From positions 39,718 to 103,717 of the forward strand of contig JAUIAV010000017.1 of the NCBI GenBank assembly GCA_030425195.1: a DNA stretch of 64,000 bases, written 5' to 3'. The translations under genes were made by a program, and so were the position numbers. The notes beneath the pieces were generated by a model. The model saw only the letters and a list, made by a program, of their open reading frames with translations, made no database searches and was not told the origin of the DNA. Source of the stretch: Gammaproteobacteria bacterium. GTDB lineage: Bacteria; Pseudomonadota; Gammaproteobacteria; Pseudomonadales; Azotimanducaceae. Shown here piece after piece: positions 1 through 9,391 of this stretch. Each line of letters begins with the position of its first letter. Position 1 is the stretch's first letter.

Positions 1-170
1 CCTGGAAGATGGCGGGTTTTGGCCCAGCGGTGGTTGCCGTCCATGATGATGGCCACGTGCCTCGGCACGTCCGGATTCGATGCCAGCTCCTCGCCTTCGG
101 GAGTGGGCACCGCCTCGAGCGGGCGTTTCCTGCCCGGATCGTTCGCTACGCTGACACTCACTTCAGACAT
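1..170 (-). CDS. uppS: Isoprenyl transferase (undecaprenyl diphosphate synthase), N-terminal fragment
   Basis: UppS condenses isopentenyl diphosphate units onto farnesyl diphosphate to make the C55 carrier lipid of peptidoglycan synthesis, at the cytoplasmic face of the membrane. Only the first ~56 residues are in the window; the gene runs off the left edge. The diagnostic motif [14 protein letters not shown] is present, including the Asp that binds Mg-diphosphate. The start at 170 ([11 protein letters not shown]) leaves about 38 residues before this motif, somewhat longer than usual and rich in charged residues. It is the last gene visible in the rpsB-tsf-pyrH-frr-uppS series and follows frr after 10 bp, the usual gammaproteobacterial order. 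Confidence 0.93.
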   Translation of the reverse strand, partial: MSEVSVSVANDPGRKRPLEAVPTPEGEELASNPDVPRHVAIIMDGNHRWAKTRHLP

Positions 171-180
171 GGGATTCCGT

Positions 181-738
181 TCAGACTTCCATCAGTTCTG
201 CTTCTTTAGCCGCCAGCGCCGCATCCACCTCGGCCACCCGGCGGTCGGTGAGCTTCTGCACGTCCTCCTCCGCCCGGTGTGCCTCGTCTTCGGCCGCTTC
301 CTTCTCCTTGACCAGCTCGCGGATGTCGTTGATCGCGTCCCGACGGATGTTGCGGATGGCGATGCGCGCCTGCTCCGCTTCCTGCTTCGCGTGCCGGGCC
401 AGGTCCTTGCGGTTCTGTTCGGTCAGCGGCGGCAGCGGCACGCGGACGAGCTCACTGGTCGACGCCGGGGTGATGCCGAGATCGCTCTTCAGAACGGCTT
501 TCTCGATCACCGGAATCAGACTCTTTTCCCAGGGTGAGATCACCAGCGTGCGGGCATCCTCCACCGTGATGGAGGCCGCCTGATTCAGGGGTGTGGGGTT
601 ACCGTAATACTCGATTTCGATACCGTCGAGCAGACCGGGGTTGGCACGGCCGGTCCGGATGCGGGCGAAATTCGAGCCGAGCACTTCCAGGGACTTGCCC
701 ATGCGCTCGTCCGCATCCTGTTTGATTTCTTCGATCAT
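181..738 (-). CDS. frr: Ribosome recycling factor
   Basis: RRF acts with EF-G to split post-termination 70S ribosomes. The 185-residue product matches the family length exactly and begins [13 protein letters not shown]. It shows the family landmarks [13 protein letters not shown] (domain I), the [10 protein letters not shown] loop, and a C-terminal coiled helix rich in Lys/Glu that completes the three-helix bundle. It lies downstream of pyrH with an 84-bp gap in which no clear signal was seen, and is followed at once by uppS. No anomalies. Confidence 0.97.
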   Translation of the reverse strand: MIEEIKQDADERMGKSLEVLGSNFARIRTGRANPGLLDGIEIEYYGNPTPLNQAASITVEDARTLVISPWEKSLIPVIEKAVLKSDLGITPASTSELVRVPLPPLTEQNRKDLARHAKQEAEQARIAIRNIRRDAINDIRELVKEKEAAEDEAHRAEEDVQKLTDRRVAEVDAALAAKEAELMEV

Positions 739-822
739 TGTCTAGAGTGCCTGTCCTGCGGCCTGCCTTTGCATCCAGTCGGCAAAAGGTATGAGGATCT
801 TGAACCGGGCCGCTGTTTCCGT

Positions 823-1536
823 TCAGCCTGCGACGATTCGGGTGCCAACCTTGTCACCGTTGATGATATCGGTCAATGCGCCTTTTGTACGCATGTCGAA
901 TACCACCACGGGCATATGATGATCCCGACAGAGACAGATGGCTGTGAGGTCCATCACACCCAGCTGAAGGTTCAGGGTTTCATCGTAGGTCAACGACTCG
1001 AATCGGGTCGCAGACGGGTCTTTCAGGGGATCGGCCGTATACACACCATCCACCTTGGTGGCCTTGAGAACGGCATCCGCACCCACTTCTATGGCCCGCA
1101 GACAGGCCGCGGTGTCCGTGGTGAAGAAGGGATTTCCGGTACCGGCCGTGAGCACCACCACTTTGCCCGCTTCCAGCGCCGCCACCACCTCGTCCCGGGC
1201 GAAACCGTCTGCAACACCGGGAACCGGCAGCGCCGAGAACAGCGCCGCGGCGATTCCGCGACGCTCGAGCAGGTCTCTGAACGCCAGGCCGTTCATGATG
1301 GTGGCCAGCATGCCCATGTGATCGCCGGTCACCCGATCCATTCCGGCTGCCTGGAGGGCGGCGCCTCGGAACAGGTTGCCGCCGCCGAGCACCACCGCCA
1401 GCTGCCCGCCGGCCGCCATCAGGGCGCCGATCTCGGTCGCCATCTCGTCGAGAATCTCCGGATCGATGCCGAAGCCTCCGGCCTCGCCGCCCGGCGACAG
1501 GGCTTCTCCGGAGAGCTTCAGCAGTACCCGGCGCAC
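823..1536 (-). CDS. pyrH: Uridylate (UMP) kinase
   Basis: PyrH phosphorylates UMP to UDP in pyrimidine synthesis; it is a hexameric amino-acid-kinase-fold enzyme unrelated to eukaryotic UMP kinases. The 237-residue protein shows the N-terminal LLKLSGEAL nucleotide-binding motif, the GGGNLFRG glycine-rich loop, [11 protein letters not shown], and the FTTDTAA and [13 protein letters not shown] segments of the family. The start is GTG (1534-1536), placed so that [13 protein letters not shown] aligns with known PyrH; no in-frame ATG lies nearby. The start is only 5 bp after the tsf stop codon, so translation is probably coupled. Confidence 0.96.
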   Translation of the reverse strand: MRRVLLKLSGEALSPGGEAGGFGIDPEILDEMATEIGALMAAGGQLAVVLGGGNLFRGAALQAAGMDRVTGDHMGMLATIMNGLAFRDLLERRGIAAALFSALPVPGVADGFARDEVVAALEAGKVVVLTAGTGNPFFTTDTAACLRAIEVGADAVLKATKVDGVYTADPLKDPSATRFESLTYDETLNLQLGVMDLTAICLCRDHHMPVVVFDMRTKGALTDIINGDKVGTRIVAG

Positions 1537-1541
1537 GGGCG

Positions 1542-2411
1542 TTACTCTGAGCCTTTGACCTGGGCGGCCACCTCGGCGGCGAAATCCTGAGCTTCCACCT
1601 CGATGCCTTCACCGACCTCGAACCGCACGAAGCGACGGGCTGCGTTGCCTTTGTCCTTCAGCAGCTGGCTGATCTTCAGGTTCCCGTCCTTGACGAACGG
1701 CTGATCCACCAGGCTCACCTCGGCAAGGAACTTGCGCACCCGACCTTCCACCATCTTCTCGACGATGTCTGCCGGTTTTCCGGATTCGGCCGCCTGGGAG
1801 GTGTAGATCTCACGCTCCTTGGCCAGCACGTCCTCAGGCACTTCCGCAGAAGTCACCACCATTGGATTGATGGCCGTGATGTGCATGGCCAGATCCCGAC
1901 CCAGCGCCTCGTCTTCCTTGTCCAGCTCCACCAGAACGGCCTTGCGGTTGTCCACGTGCTTGTAGCTGGTGATGAAGCCGTCGGCCGTTTCGAAGCTGGC
2001 GGCACGGCGGACGGTGATGTTCTCGCCGATTTCCTGAACCAGGGCTTCCCGCTTCTCTTCCAGACCACCGGCCATGACCGCAGCCACATCGTCGCTGCCT
2101 GCCTCGAAGAAGGCATTGAGCACCTCGTCCACGAAAGCGATGAACTTCTCGTTCTTGGCGGCGAAATCCGTCTCGATGTTCACCTCGACGACGGCGCCTT
2201 TCCTGCCGTCTTCCGATACCCGGATGCCCAGCAGGCCGTCCGCCGTGGTCCGGCCGGACTTCTTGGCCGCCTTGAGGGCACTGGACTTCCGCAGTTCCTC
2301 GATGGCGAGCTCCATGTCGCCGTCTGCCTCGGTGAGCGCCTTCTTGCAATCCATCATGCCGAGACCCGTGCGCTCACGAAGCTCCTTGACCATTGCCGCA
2401 GTGATCGCCAT
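1542..2411 (-). CDS. tsf: Elongation factor Ts
   Basis: EF-Ts is the nucleotide-exchange factor that regenerates EF-Tu-GTP. The 289-residue product begins [26 protein letters not shown], the N-terminal UBA-like domain with the invariant [13 protein letters not shown] block. It continues into the core with the [10 protein letters not shown] motif that inserts into EF-Tu near the Mg site. Length and layout match E. coli EF-Ts (283 residues). It starts 2 bp after the rpsB stop codon, and a GGAG ribosome-binding sequence lies upstream inside the end of rpsB. Co-transcription with rpsB is the conserved arrangement. Confidence 0.97.
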   Translation of the reverse strand: MAITAAMVKELRERTGLGMMDCKKALTEADGDMELAIEELRKSSALKAAKKSGRTTADGLLGIRVSEDGRKGAVVEVNIETDFAAKNEKFIAFVDEVLNAFFEAGSDDVAAVMAGGLEEKREALVQEIGENITVRRAASFETADGFITSYKHVDNRKAVLVELDKEDEALGRDLAMHITAINPMVVTSAEVPEDVLAKEREIYTSQAAESGKPADIVEKMVEGRVRKFLAEVSLVDQPFVKDGNLKISQLLKDKGNAARRFVRFEVGEGIEVEAQDFAAEVAAQVKGSE

Positions 2412-2413
2412 GA

Positions 2414-3259
2414 CTAGGACTCCTTGACGTCTTCGCCGGTTGCCGGTGCAGGTGTGTCCGCTGCCGGCTCGGCTGCTGCTTCCGCCGCGGGTTCCACCGC
2501 CACCGGTTCTGCAGCCGCAGGCGCTGCCGGTGCAGGCTCATCCACTTCCACGAACTCGTCGGGACGCACGTCACCGGCCGCGTTCGCCTGGCCTTCGGCA
2601 ATGGCGTCCGCAACCGCCGTCACATAGAGCCGGATGGCCCGGATGGCATCGTCGTTGCCGGGAATGATGTAGTCCACGCCTTCCGGGTCGCTGTTGGTAT
2701 CCACCACACCGAACACGGGAATGCCGAGCTTGTTGGCCTCGGAAATGGCGATGTGTTCATGCATCACGTCCACGACGAACAGGGCGTCCGGCAGACCACC
2801 CATGTCCTTGATACCGCCGAGACTCATCTCCAGCTTGTCCATCAGACGCGTACGCTGCAGCGCTTCGCGCTTGGTCAGCATCTGAAAGGTGCCATCCGTG
2901 GACTGAGTCTCCAGCTCCTGGAGACGACGGATGGACTGACGGATGGTCTTGTAGTTGGTCAGCATGCCGCCCAGCCAGCGCTGGTCCACATAGGGCATAC
3001 CTACCCGGCTCGCCTGCTCCTTCACCACCTTGGCCGCCGCCCGCTTGGTCCCGACGAACAGGATCTTGTGCTTGCGGCTGGCCAGATTGCGAAGCTCCGT
3101 CAGCGCATCAACGAACGCCGGCAGGGTCTTTTCCAGGTTGATGATGTGAATTTTGTTGCGGGATCCGAAGATGAACGGTGCCATCTTGGGATTCCAGAAA
3201 CGGGTCTGATGGCCGAAGTGCACGCCTGCGGCCAGCATGTCGCGCATGCTGATATCCAT
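2414..3259 (-). CDS. rpsB: 30S ribosomal protein S2
   Basis: S2 binds late in 30S assembly and helps hold S1. The 281-residue protein shows [22 protein letters not shown], the HIINLEKT block and [29 protein letters not shown]. It is longer than E. coli S2 (241 residues) because of a low-complexity Ala/Pro/Glu/Val tail from about residue 235. The start has GGAG 8 nt upstream. The long leader, with its own promoter and two hairpins, suggests feedback control of rpsB-tsf as known for S2 in enterobacteria; that is inference here. Confidence 0.97.
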   Translation of the reverse strand: MDISMRDMLAAGVHFGHQTRFWNPKMAPFIFGSRNKIHIINLEKTLPAFVDALTELRNLASRKHKILFVGTKRAAAKVVKEQASRVGMPYVDQRWLGGMLTNYKTIRQSIRRLQELETQSTDGTFQMLTKREALQRTRLMDKLEMSLGGIKDMGGLPDALFVVDVMHEHIAISEANKLGIPVFGVVDTNSDPEGVDYIIPGNDDAIRAIRLYVTAVADAIAEGQANAAGDVRPDEFVEVDEPAPAAPAAAEPVAVEPAAEAAAEPAADTPAPATGEDVKES

Positions 3260-3363
3260 TGAATTGTCTCCGGGTTGCGTCTCGCATCACCGCAAGCACT
3301 TCGAATCGGCCCGGGAATACCCGGAATTCCGGCTCGGATTCTCCAGAGAACCCCTCTACCGGT

Positions 3364-3408
3364 CAGTTTCGCAAAGCGAAACTGCTTCGGACCGGCTCCG
3401 CCGGTCCG
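3364..3408 (-). promoter_or_regulatory. Two adjacent hairpins in the rpsB leader
   Basis: Two perfect inverted repeats sit almost end to end. The first has 9-bp arms (CAGTTTCGC and GCGAAACTG, 3364-3372 and 3376-3384) around a 3-nt loop. The second has 8-bp arms (CGGACCGG and CCGGTCCG, 3388-3395 and 3401-3408) around a 5-nt loop. With the predicted promoter at 3509-3536 they fall inside a ~240-nt rpsB 5' leader. S2-responsive leader structures control rpsB-tsf in enterobacteria; whether these hairpins serve that role is not shown. Neither is followed by a T run, so they do not look like intrinsic terminators. Confidence 0.5.
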
Positions 3409-3508
3409 CCGACACCCATGGAAGTACCGTAACGGGTGATGTGGATTTCAGTTAAAGTAGGCCTCGGTGTCCCGGCCGGATCGGCCGCATTGCCCCGAGG
3501 CGGCGGGC

Positions 3509-3536
3509 TTTATACCATACTCGGCCTTTTAAGCAA
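3509..3536 (-). promoter_or_regulatory. Predicted sigma-70 promoter for rpsB-tsf-pyrH-frr
   Basis: On the minus strand a -35 box TTGCTT (3531-3536) is separated by 16 bp from a -10 box TATAAA (3509-3514). The predicted transcription start is near 3502, giving a leader of about 240 nt before rpsB. The plus-strand promoter of the divergent map gene must lie in the same 370-bp gap, but no equally good match was seen for it. Confidence 0.45.
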
Positions 3537-3631
3537 CCGTACCGGCCGCGCCAGAACCCGGCAGCACCCGCATGGACGGGATCGTCGGCGGCGCACCGGC
3601 CGTCACCTGAACGAACTCGACGAGGAATCCT

Positions 3632-4426
3632 ATGGTCGCCCGGGTAACCAGCGAAGACGATATCGCCAAGATGCGCGAGGCCGGGCGGCTGGCGGCCAGC
3701 GTGCTGGAGATGATCGGTGAGTACGTGCGCCCCGGCGTCTCCACCGGAGAACTCAACGACCTCTGCCACCGGATGATCACCGAGGATCTGGGCTGTATCC
3801 CGGCGCCTCTGAACTACACCAACGGTCCCGATACCCCGCCCTTCCCCAAATCCGTCTGCACCTCCGTCAACCACGTGGTCTGCCACGGCATTCCTTCGGA
3901 GAAGAAGGTGCTGAAGAACGGGGATGCGGTGAACATCGACGTCACCGTGATCAGGGACGGCTTTCACGGCGACACCTCGAAGATGTTCTTCGCCGGGAAA
4001 CCGGGCGTTCTGGCGGAGCGCCTGGTCAGAGTGACACAGGAGTGCCTCTACCGCGGCATCGAAGCGGTACGCGCCGGTGCCCGGCTCGGCGACATCGGTC
4101 ATGCGATCCAGACCCATGCGGAGGCCAATCACTTCAGCGTGGTCCGGGAATTCTGCGGGCACGGTATCGGCCGCACGTTCCACGACGAGCCGCAGGTGGT
4201 TCACTACGGACGTCCGAATACCGGGATGGTGCTCGAGGAGGGCATGACGTTCACCATCGAGCCGATGATCAATGCCGGGAAGCGGCACGTGAAGATCCTG
4301 CCGGATCAGTGGACGGTGGTGACCAAGGACCACAAACTGTCCGCCCAGTGGGAGCATACCCTGCTGGTGACCACCACCGGTGCCGAGGTGCTGACCCGCC
4401 GGTCCGAAGAGACCGGACTGGGCTGA
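3632..4426 (+). CDS. map: Methionine aminopeptidase, type I
   Basis: Map removes the N-terminal Met from nascent proteins. The 264-residue length is typical of type Ia enzymes. The five metal ligands are all present at D103, D114, H177, E210 and E241, and H85 in the HGIPS motif is the substrate-contacting His. The ATG has a GAGGA ribosome-binding site 5 nt upstream. The gene faces rpsB across a 372-bp gap, the classical rpsB/map arrangement, and is followed 7 bp later by glnD. Confidence 0.97.
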   Translation: MVARVTSEDDIAKMREAGRLAASVLEMIGEYVRPGVSTGELNDLCHRMITEDLGCIPAPLNYTNGPDTPPFPKSVCTSVNHVVCHGIPSEKKVLKNGDAVNIDVTVIRDGFHGDTSKMFFAGKPGVLAERLVRVTQECLYRGIEAVRAGARLGDIGHAIQTHAEANHFSVVREFCGHGIGRTFHDEPQVVHYGRPNTGMVLEEGMTFTIEPMINAGKRHVKILPDQWTVVTKDHKLSAQWEHTLLVTTTGAEVLTRRSEETGLG

Positions 4427-4433
4427 CCGGCGG

Positions 4434-7127
4434 GTGGCCCACATCGCAGAAACCGACCCTGCCGGACCTACGACGACGGGTAATCACCGCTACGGTGACG
4501 GGCCCGGGCCGCTGGCCGAAGATCTCCGGGCCAGGCTCACCGCCAAGGACGAGGCCCTGGCGGACCGCTACTGGTCACGGCATAACATCGACGACCTGAT
4601 CACCGAGCGCACCGCGTTCTTCGACGACATCATCCGGGAAGCCTGGCAGGCCTGTATTCCCGAGAAAGCCCGCAAGGACCTGGCGCTGTTCGCCGTGGGC
4701 GGCTACGGGCGCGGAGAGCAGTTCCCGCAATCTGACGTGGATCTCCTCATCGTCGCCCGACGGCCCACCGCCTGGCGGGAGGAGGTGCGCGCCTTCCTGC
4801 ATCTGCTCTACGACCTCAACCTGGATGTGGGCCACAGCGTCCGCCGGCTGGCCGACTGCAAGGCGGAAGCGCACAAGGACATCACCGTGGCCACGGCCAT
4901 GTACGAGCGCCGGCTGCTGACCGGCTCGGAAAAGCTGGCCGACAAGCTCGACAGGATCATGGCCTCGAGCCGGCTCTGGCCGTCGGACAAGTTCTTCCGG
5001 GCGAAACGGGACGAGCAGGAGGCACGGCATGCCCAGTACGACAACGTGGAGTACGGGCTGGAACCCAACCTCAAGTCCTCGCCGGGCGGGCTGCGGGACC
5101 TGCAGACGGCCATGTGGATCTTTCAGCGTCACTACGGCACGGACAGTCCGAAGGATCTGGAACGCCTCGGCGCGCTGACCGCCCAGGAGCGCGTGGCCCT
5201 GGAAGACGGGCGCCGGTTCCTCTGGTGGGTCCGGTACGGCCTGCATCTGCTCGCGGGGCGCAAGGAGGACCGCCTGCAGTTCGAATATCAGCGTGGTCTG
5301 GCCGAACGCCTCGGATTCGCCGATACGGACGCACGGCTCGGCGTCGAACGTTTCATGAGCCTCTACTACCAGCACGTCCTGGCGCTCAGGGAAGTGAACG
5401 ACATCGTGCTGCAGTATTTCGACGAGTCGATTCTGCGGCAGCGGGAACGCCCCGTGATCGAGCCCATCAACGAGCGCTTTCAGATCCGCAACAACTACAT
5501 CGAGATCTGCCACGACCGGGTACTCGAGGAGACCCCCAGCGCGCTGCTGGAGATCTTCGTGATCATGGCCAACCGGCGCGACATCTCCGGCGTGCGGGCG
5601 GACACCATCCGTGCCGTCCGCGACCACCTGCACCTGATCGACGACGGGTTCCGGCGCGATCCGGTGAATACGCGCCTTTTCATGGATCTGCTGAAGGCAC
5701 CCTACACGCTCGTTTCTCAGCTCACCCGGATGCGCCGCTACGGCATTCTCGGCCGCTACCTGCCGGAGTTCGGCCAGATCATCGGCCAGATGCAGCACGA
5801 CCTCTTTCATATCTACACCGTGGATGCGCACACCATGATGGTGATCCGCAACATGCGCCGCTTCCACTACCGCTCGAGTGAAGAGCATTTTCCCGTGGCC
5901 TACCACTGCGTGCGGAATCTGCCGAAGATCGAGCTGCTCTACATTGCCGGCCTGTACCACGACATGGGCAAAGGCCGGGGAGGCGATCACTCGGAGCTCG
6001 GCGCGGCAGATGCGGTGGCGTTCTGCCGACGGCACGGGCTGACAGACGACGACACGGAGCTTGTGGACTGGCTTGTCAGGCAGCACCTGCTCATGTCCAG
6101 CGTCGCTCAGCGCAAGGACATCTATGACCCGGAAGTCATTCTCGAGTTCGCCAGCGAGGTGAAATCGGAACGGCGCCTCGATTATCTGTACGCACTGACC
6201 GTAGCCGACATCAATGCGACCAATCCCACGCTGTGGAACAACTGGCGGGCGACACTGCTCCGACAGCTCTACGGCGAAACCCGCAAGGCCCTGCGCCGAG
6301 GACTCGAGTCTCCCATCGACAAGCTGGCCACCATTCAGGCCTGCCGGGAAAGCGCGATGGACAAGCTCCTGGCCAGGGGGCTGGACGAAGACCGGGTGCT
6401 GGAGATCTGGGCTGCCGGAAGCGAGGACTTCTTCCTGCGCCACACGCCGCGGCAGGTGGCCGACGTGACCGTCGCCATCGCCGAGCACAGAAGCAACGGT
6501 CCTCTGGTCATGCTGCTGGAACGGAGAGGTCAGGTCTCAGAGGAAGGGGCGACTGAGATCTGCATCATCACCCGAGACCGGGAACGGCTGTTCGCCACCA
6601 CCGTGAGCGCATTGAGCCAGCTCGGGCTTTCCGTGCACGACGCCAACATTCATACATCCGACAACGGCTGGTGTGTGAACTCCTTCATCGTCCTGGACGA
6701 GGACGGCCGTCCACCCGGCCGTCGTGCCGCCGAGCGGGAGCGGCTGATCGATTCACTGACCGGCACCCTGAGCGACCCAGAGCTGGAACTGACGCCACCG
6801 AAACGACGGGTGTCCCGCCAGCTCAAGCAGCTGCCCACCCCCACCGAGGTGACCCTGAAACAGACGGAAGGCGAGCGATGCTATGAGATGTCGCTGATCG
6901 CCGCGGACCGTCCCGGACTGCTGGCGAGCATCGGCATGCTGTTCGCCGATCTCGGCATCGATCTCATCGACGCCCGGATCGCCACCCTGGGCGAACGGGT
7001 CGAGGACACCTTTACCATCCGGGATGCCGGCGCGCCTGAAAACGCTTCCGTGGAAGAGCGGGCGTACCTGCTGACCAACGCGCTCCGTCAGGGACTGGAT
7101 TCCCAGATCTCCCGGGATCTGGGGTGA
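4434..7127 (+). CDS. glnD: [Protein-PII] uridylyltransferase / uridylyl-removing enzyme
   Basis: GlnD is the primary nitrogen sensor: it uridylylates PII proteins when glutamine is low and removes UMP when glutamine is high. The 897-residue protein has the full domain set. The nucleotidyltransferase motif GGYGRGEQFPQSDVD is at about residues 89-103, the HD hydrolase motif YHDMGKGRGGDHSELG is around residue 509, and two C-terminal ACT domains from about 709 and 817 bind glutamine. The start is GTG at 4434. Its stop overlaps the dapC start by 4 bp (GTGA), so the two are probably translationally coupled. Confidence 0.96.
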   Translation: MAHIAETDPAGPTTTGNHRYGDGPGPLAEDLRARLTAKDEALADRYWSRHNIDDLITERTAFFDDIIREAWQACIPEKARKDLALFAVGGYGRGEQFPQSDVDLLIVARRPTAWREEVRAFLHLLYDLNLDVGHSVRRLADCKAEAHKDITVATAMYERRLLTGSEKLADKLDRIMASSRLWPSDKFFRAKRDEQEARHAQYDNVEYGLEPNLKSSPGGLRDLQTAMWIFQRHYGTDSPKDLERLGALTAQERVALEDGRRFLWWVRYGLHLLAGRKEDRLQFEYQRGLAERLGFADTDARLGVERFMSLYYQHVLALREVNDIVLQYFDESILRQRERPVIEPINERFQIRNNYIEICHDRVLEETPSALLEIFVIMANRRDISGVRADTIRAVRDHLHLIDDGFRRDPVNTRLFMDLLKAPYTLVSQLTRMRRYGILGRYLPEFGQIIGQMQHDLFHIYTVDAHTMMVIRNMRRFHYRSSEEHFPVAYHCVRNLPKIELLYIAGLYHDMGKGRGGDHSELGAADAVAFCRRHGLTDDDTELVDWLVRQHLLMSSVAQRKDIYDPEVILEFASEVKSERRLDYLYALTVADINATNPTLWNNWRATLLRQLYGETRKALRRGLESPIDKLATIQACRESAMDKLLARGLDEDRVLEIWAAGSEDFFLRHTPRQVADVTVAIAEHRSNGPLVMLLERRGQVSEEGATEICIITRDRERLFATTVSALSQLGLSVHDANIHTSDNGWCVNSFIVLDEDGRPPGRRAAERERLIDSLTGTLSDPELELTPPKRRVSRQLKQLPTPTEVTLKQTEGERCYEMSLIAADRPGLLASIGMLFADLGIDLIDARIATLGERVEDTFTIRDAGAPENASVEERAYLLTNALRQGLDSQISRDLG

Positions 7128-8341
7128 ACCCCCGCCTGCAGAAGCTCGAGGCCTATCCGTTCGAGCGTATGAACGCGCTCAAGGCAGGCAGCGAAGGTAA
7201 CCCGGATCAGCTGCACGTGGCCCTGTCCATCGGCGAGCCGAAACATCCGCCGCCCGACTTCATCGTGGAAGCGCTCTGCGAACCGGAGGCGCTTGCCGCC
7301 GATCTCGCCACCTACCCCGCCACCCGCGGCTCCGAGGATCTGAGAATCTCCATCTCTGACTGGCTGCGGAAGCGGTTTCAGGCAGGCGTGGACCCGGCAA
7401 CCGAGGTGCTGCCGGTATCGGGCACCCGGGAAGCGCTGTTCTCCTTCGCTCAGGCTGTGTTTGGACGCAAGCAGGATCCCGTCGGCATTCTCCCCAATCC
7501 GTTCTACCAGATTTACGAAGGCGCCATTCACCTGGCCGGAGGCGAGCCCTGGTTCGTCAACACCACCCGGGATTCCGACTACCTGCCCGACTACCGGGCC
7601 GTACCGGAGGCGGTCTGGTCCCGGTGTGAACTCCTCTACCTGTGCTCACCCGGCAACCCCACCGGTGCCTGCCTGGATGCAGAGACGCTCACCTGGCTGA
7701 TCGAGCAGGCGGACCGGTACGACTTCGTGATCGCCGCGGACGAATGCTATTCGGAGATCTATGCCGACGATGCCCGGCCGCCAGCCGGCCTGCTGCAGGC
7801 AGCGGCAGCCATGGGCCGCACGGATCACGCCCGCTGCGTTGTGTTCCACAGTCTGAGCAAACGGTCCAACCTGCCCGGGCTCCGGTCCGGCTTCGTCGCC
7901 GGCGATGCGGGTGTGCTGCGCGACTACTTCCAGTACCGCACCTACGAGGGCTGCGCGCTGCCCGCTCACGTTCAGCGGGTCAGCACCCTCGCCTGGTCGG
8001 ATGAAGCTCACGTGACGGAAAACCGGCGTCTGTACCGTGAGAAGTTCGAAGCGCTTTCTCCCATGCTCGCAGAGCAGTTCGAGCTCAGGGCACCTGAAGG
8101 CGGTTTCTATCACTGGCTTCACGTCGGCGAGGATGACCAGACATTCACGCTGGACCTCTTCCGACAGGAGAACATCACCGTCCTGCCCGGCTCCTTTCTC
8201 AGCAGAACGGCGCAGGGTCTGAATCCCGGCCGGGGCTACGTCCGGGTCGCCTGGGTGGCACCCATGGCCGAATGCCTGCATGCAGCCGAACGCCTCGTGC
8301 GCTTTGCCGCGGCCCGTGCCGGGCGGCCGAAGACACCCTGA
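7124..8341 (+). CDS. dapC: Succinyldiaminopimelate transaminase
   Basis: This class I PLP-dependent aminotransferase (405 residues) most likely converts N-succinyl-2-amino-6-ketopimelate to N-succinyl-LL-diaminopimelate in lysine and peptidoglycan synthesis. The PLP lysine lies in FHSLSKRSNLPGLRSGFVAGD, and CSPGNPTGACL and ADECYSEIY are the usual cofactor-pocket motifs. The N-terminus (NPRLQKLEAYPFERMNAL) and the position between glnD and dapD match DapC of Pseudomonas and Xanthomonas. The GTG start overlaps the glnD stop. Substrate assignment rests on context as well as sequence, since class I aminotransferases are often promiscuous. Confidence 0.88.
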   Translation: MNPRLQKLEAYPFERMNALKAGSEGNPDQLHVALSIGEPKHPPPDFIVEALCEPEALAADLATYPATRGSEDLRISISDWLRKRFQAGVDPATEVLPVSGTREALFSFAQAVFGRKQDPVGILPNPFYQIYEGAIHLAGGEPWFVNTTRDSDYLPDYRAVPEAVWSRCELLYLCSPGNPTGACLDAETLTWLIEQADRYDFVIAADECYSEIYADDARPPAGLLQAAAAMGRTDHARCVVFHSLSKRSNLPGLRSGFVAGDAGVLRDYFQYRTYEGCALPAHVQRVSTLAWSDEAHVTENRRLYREKFEALSPMLAEQFELRAPEGGFYHWLHVGEDDQTFTLDLFRQENITVLPGSFLSRTAQGLNPGRGYVRVAWVAPMAECLHAAERLVRFAAARAGRPKTP

Positions 8342-8382
8342 AATGTGATAGCGTAGCCGCCTTCTACGGCGAGCCTGTCATC

Positions 8383-9390
8383 ATGAGTCACCTCTACGCA
8401 TTTGCCATCGGCCACTCCCGGTTCGATTCACAGGGAAACATCCTGGACTGCTTCTTCCCGGCGCCGCTGAAGCACCCCGACCCGGAGCTCGCCGCCATGA
8501 TCACCGGCCATTTCGACGCCGGCAGCCATCAGGTGGACGGCGGCTGGGTGTCCGCCTTTCTCGAATCCGCCGGGCAGTCGCAGGCGGTCGCGGCAGCGCT
8601 TGTGGAGCAGGACGGACCGCTGACCGTGGTCCGCCTCGATGAGGACGGTCCCATCGGCTCCGTACCGGAAGCCTATCTGAAGCTGCACCTGCTCTCCCAT
8701 CGACTGGCACTGCCGAACAGCCAGAATCTGGACAACATCTTCGCCCACCTGCCGAACGTGGCCTGGACCAGCGATGGTCCGCTGGCCGCGGACGAGGTGA
8801 ACGCCGCGCTGGTACGCGCCCGCGCCGCCGGTCGTACGCTTGAAGTATTCTCGGTGGACAAGTTTCCGAAGATGACCAACTACGTGATCCCGAGCGGGGT
8901 GCGGATCGCGGACGCGAGCCGGGTCCGGCTGGGCGCGCACCTCGGAGAAGGCACCACGGTCATGCATGAAGGCCAGGTGAACTTCAATTCCGGCACCCTG
9001 GGCCAGGGGATGATTGAGGGCAGGATCAGTCAGGGTGTCACCATCGGCGCGCACAGCGATCTCGGTGGCTCATCGAGCACCATGGGCACCCTGTCGGGTG
9101 GTGGTGAGATCGTGATCAGCATCGGCGAGCACTGCCTGATCGGCGCGAACGCGGGCACCGGCATCCCGCTCGGGGATCGATGCACCATCGCGGCCGGCGT
9201 ATACATCACCGCCGCCACTCCCGTGATCGTGCTGGACGAGAACGGCGAGATCGTGAAGCAGGTGAAGGCGAGAGAGCTCGCGGGCGCTTCGGACCTGCTG
9301 TTCCTGCAGAACGGCAGCAACGGCCGGATCGAGTGCCGCACCAACCGGAACGCCATCGCCCTGAACGAGCAGCTGCACGCGCACAACTGA
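8383..9390 (+). CDS. dapD: Tetrahydrodipicolinate N-succinyltransferase
   Basis: DapD transfers succinyl from succinyl-CoA to tetrahydrodipicolinate, the step before DapC. The 335-residue product is the long type found in Pseudomonas, not the 274-residue E. coli type. Its second half is a left-handed beta-helix of imperfect hexapeptides (for example VTIGAHSDLGG, then IGEHCLIGANAGTGIPLGD). The ATG at 8383 (MSHLYAFAIG) was chosen because the frame upstream overlaps dapC and reads as unrelated sequence. It is 41 bp after dapC and 1 bp before the dapE GTG. Confidence 0.95.
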   Translation: MSHLYAFAIGHSRFDSQGNILDCFFPAPLKHPDPELAAMITGHFDAGSHQVDGGWVSAFLESAGQSQAVAAALVEQDGPLTVVRLDEDGPIGSVPEAYLKLHLLSHRLALPNSQNLDNIFAHLPNVAWTSDGPLAADEVNAALVRARAAGRTLEVFSVDKFPKMTNYVIPSGVRIADASRVRLGAHLGEGTTVMHEGQVNFNSGTLGQGMIEGRISQGVTIGAHSDLGGSSSTMGTLSGGGEIVISIGEHCLIGANAGTGIPLGDRCTIAAGVYITAATPVIVLDENGEIVKQVKARELAGASDLLFLQNGSNGRIECRTNRNAIALNEQLHAHN

Positions 9391-9391
9391 C

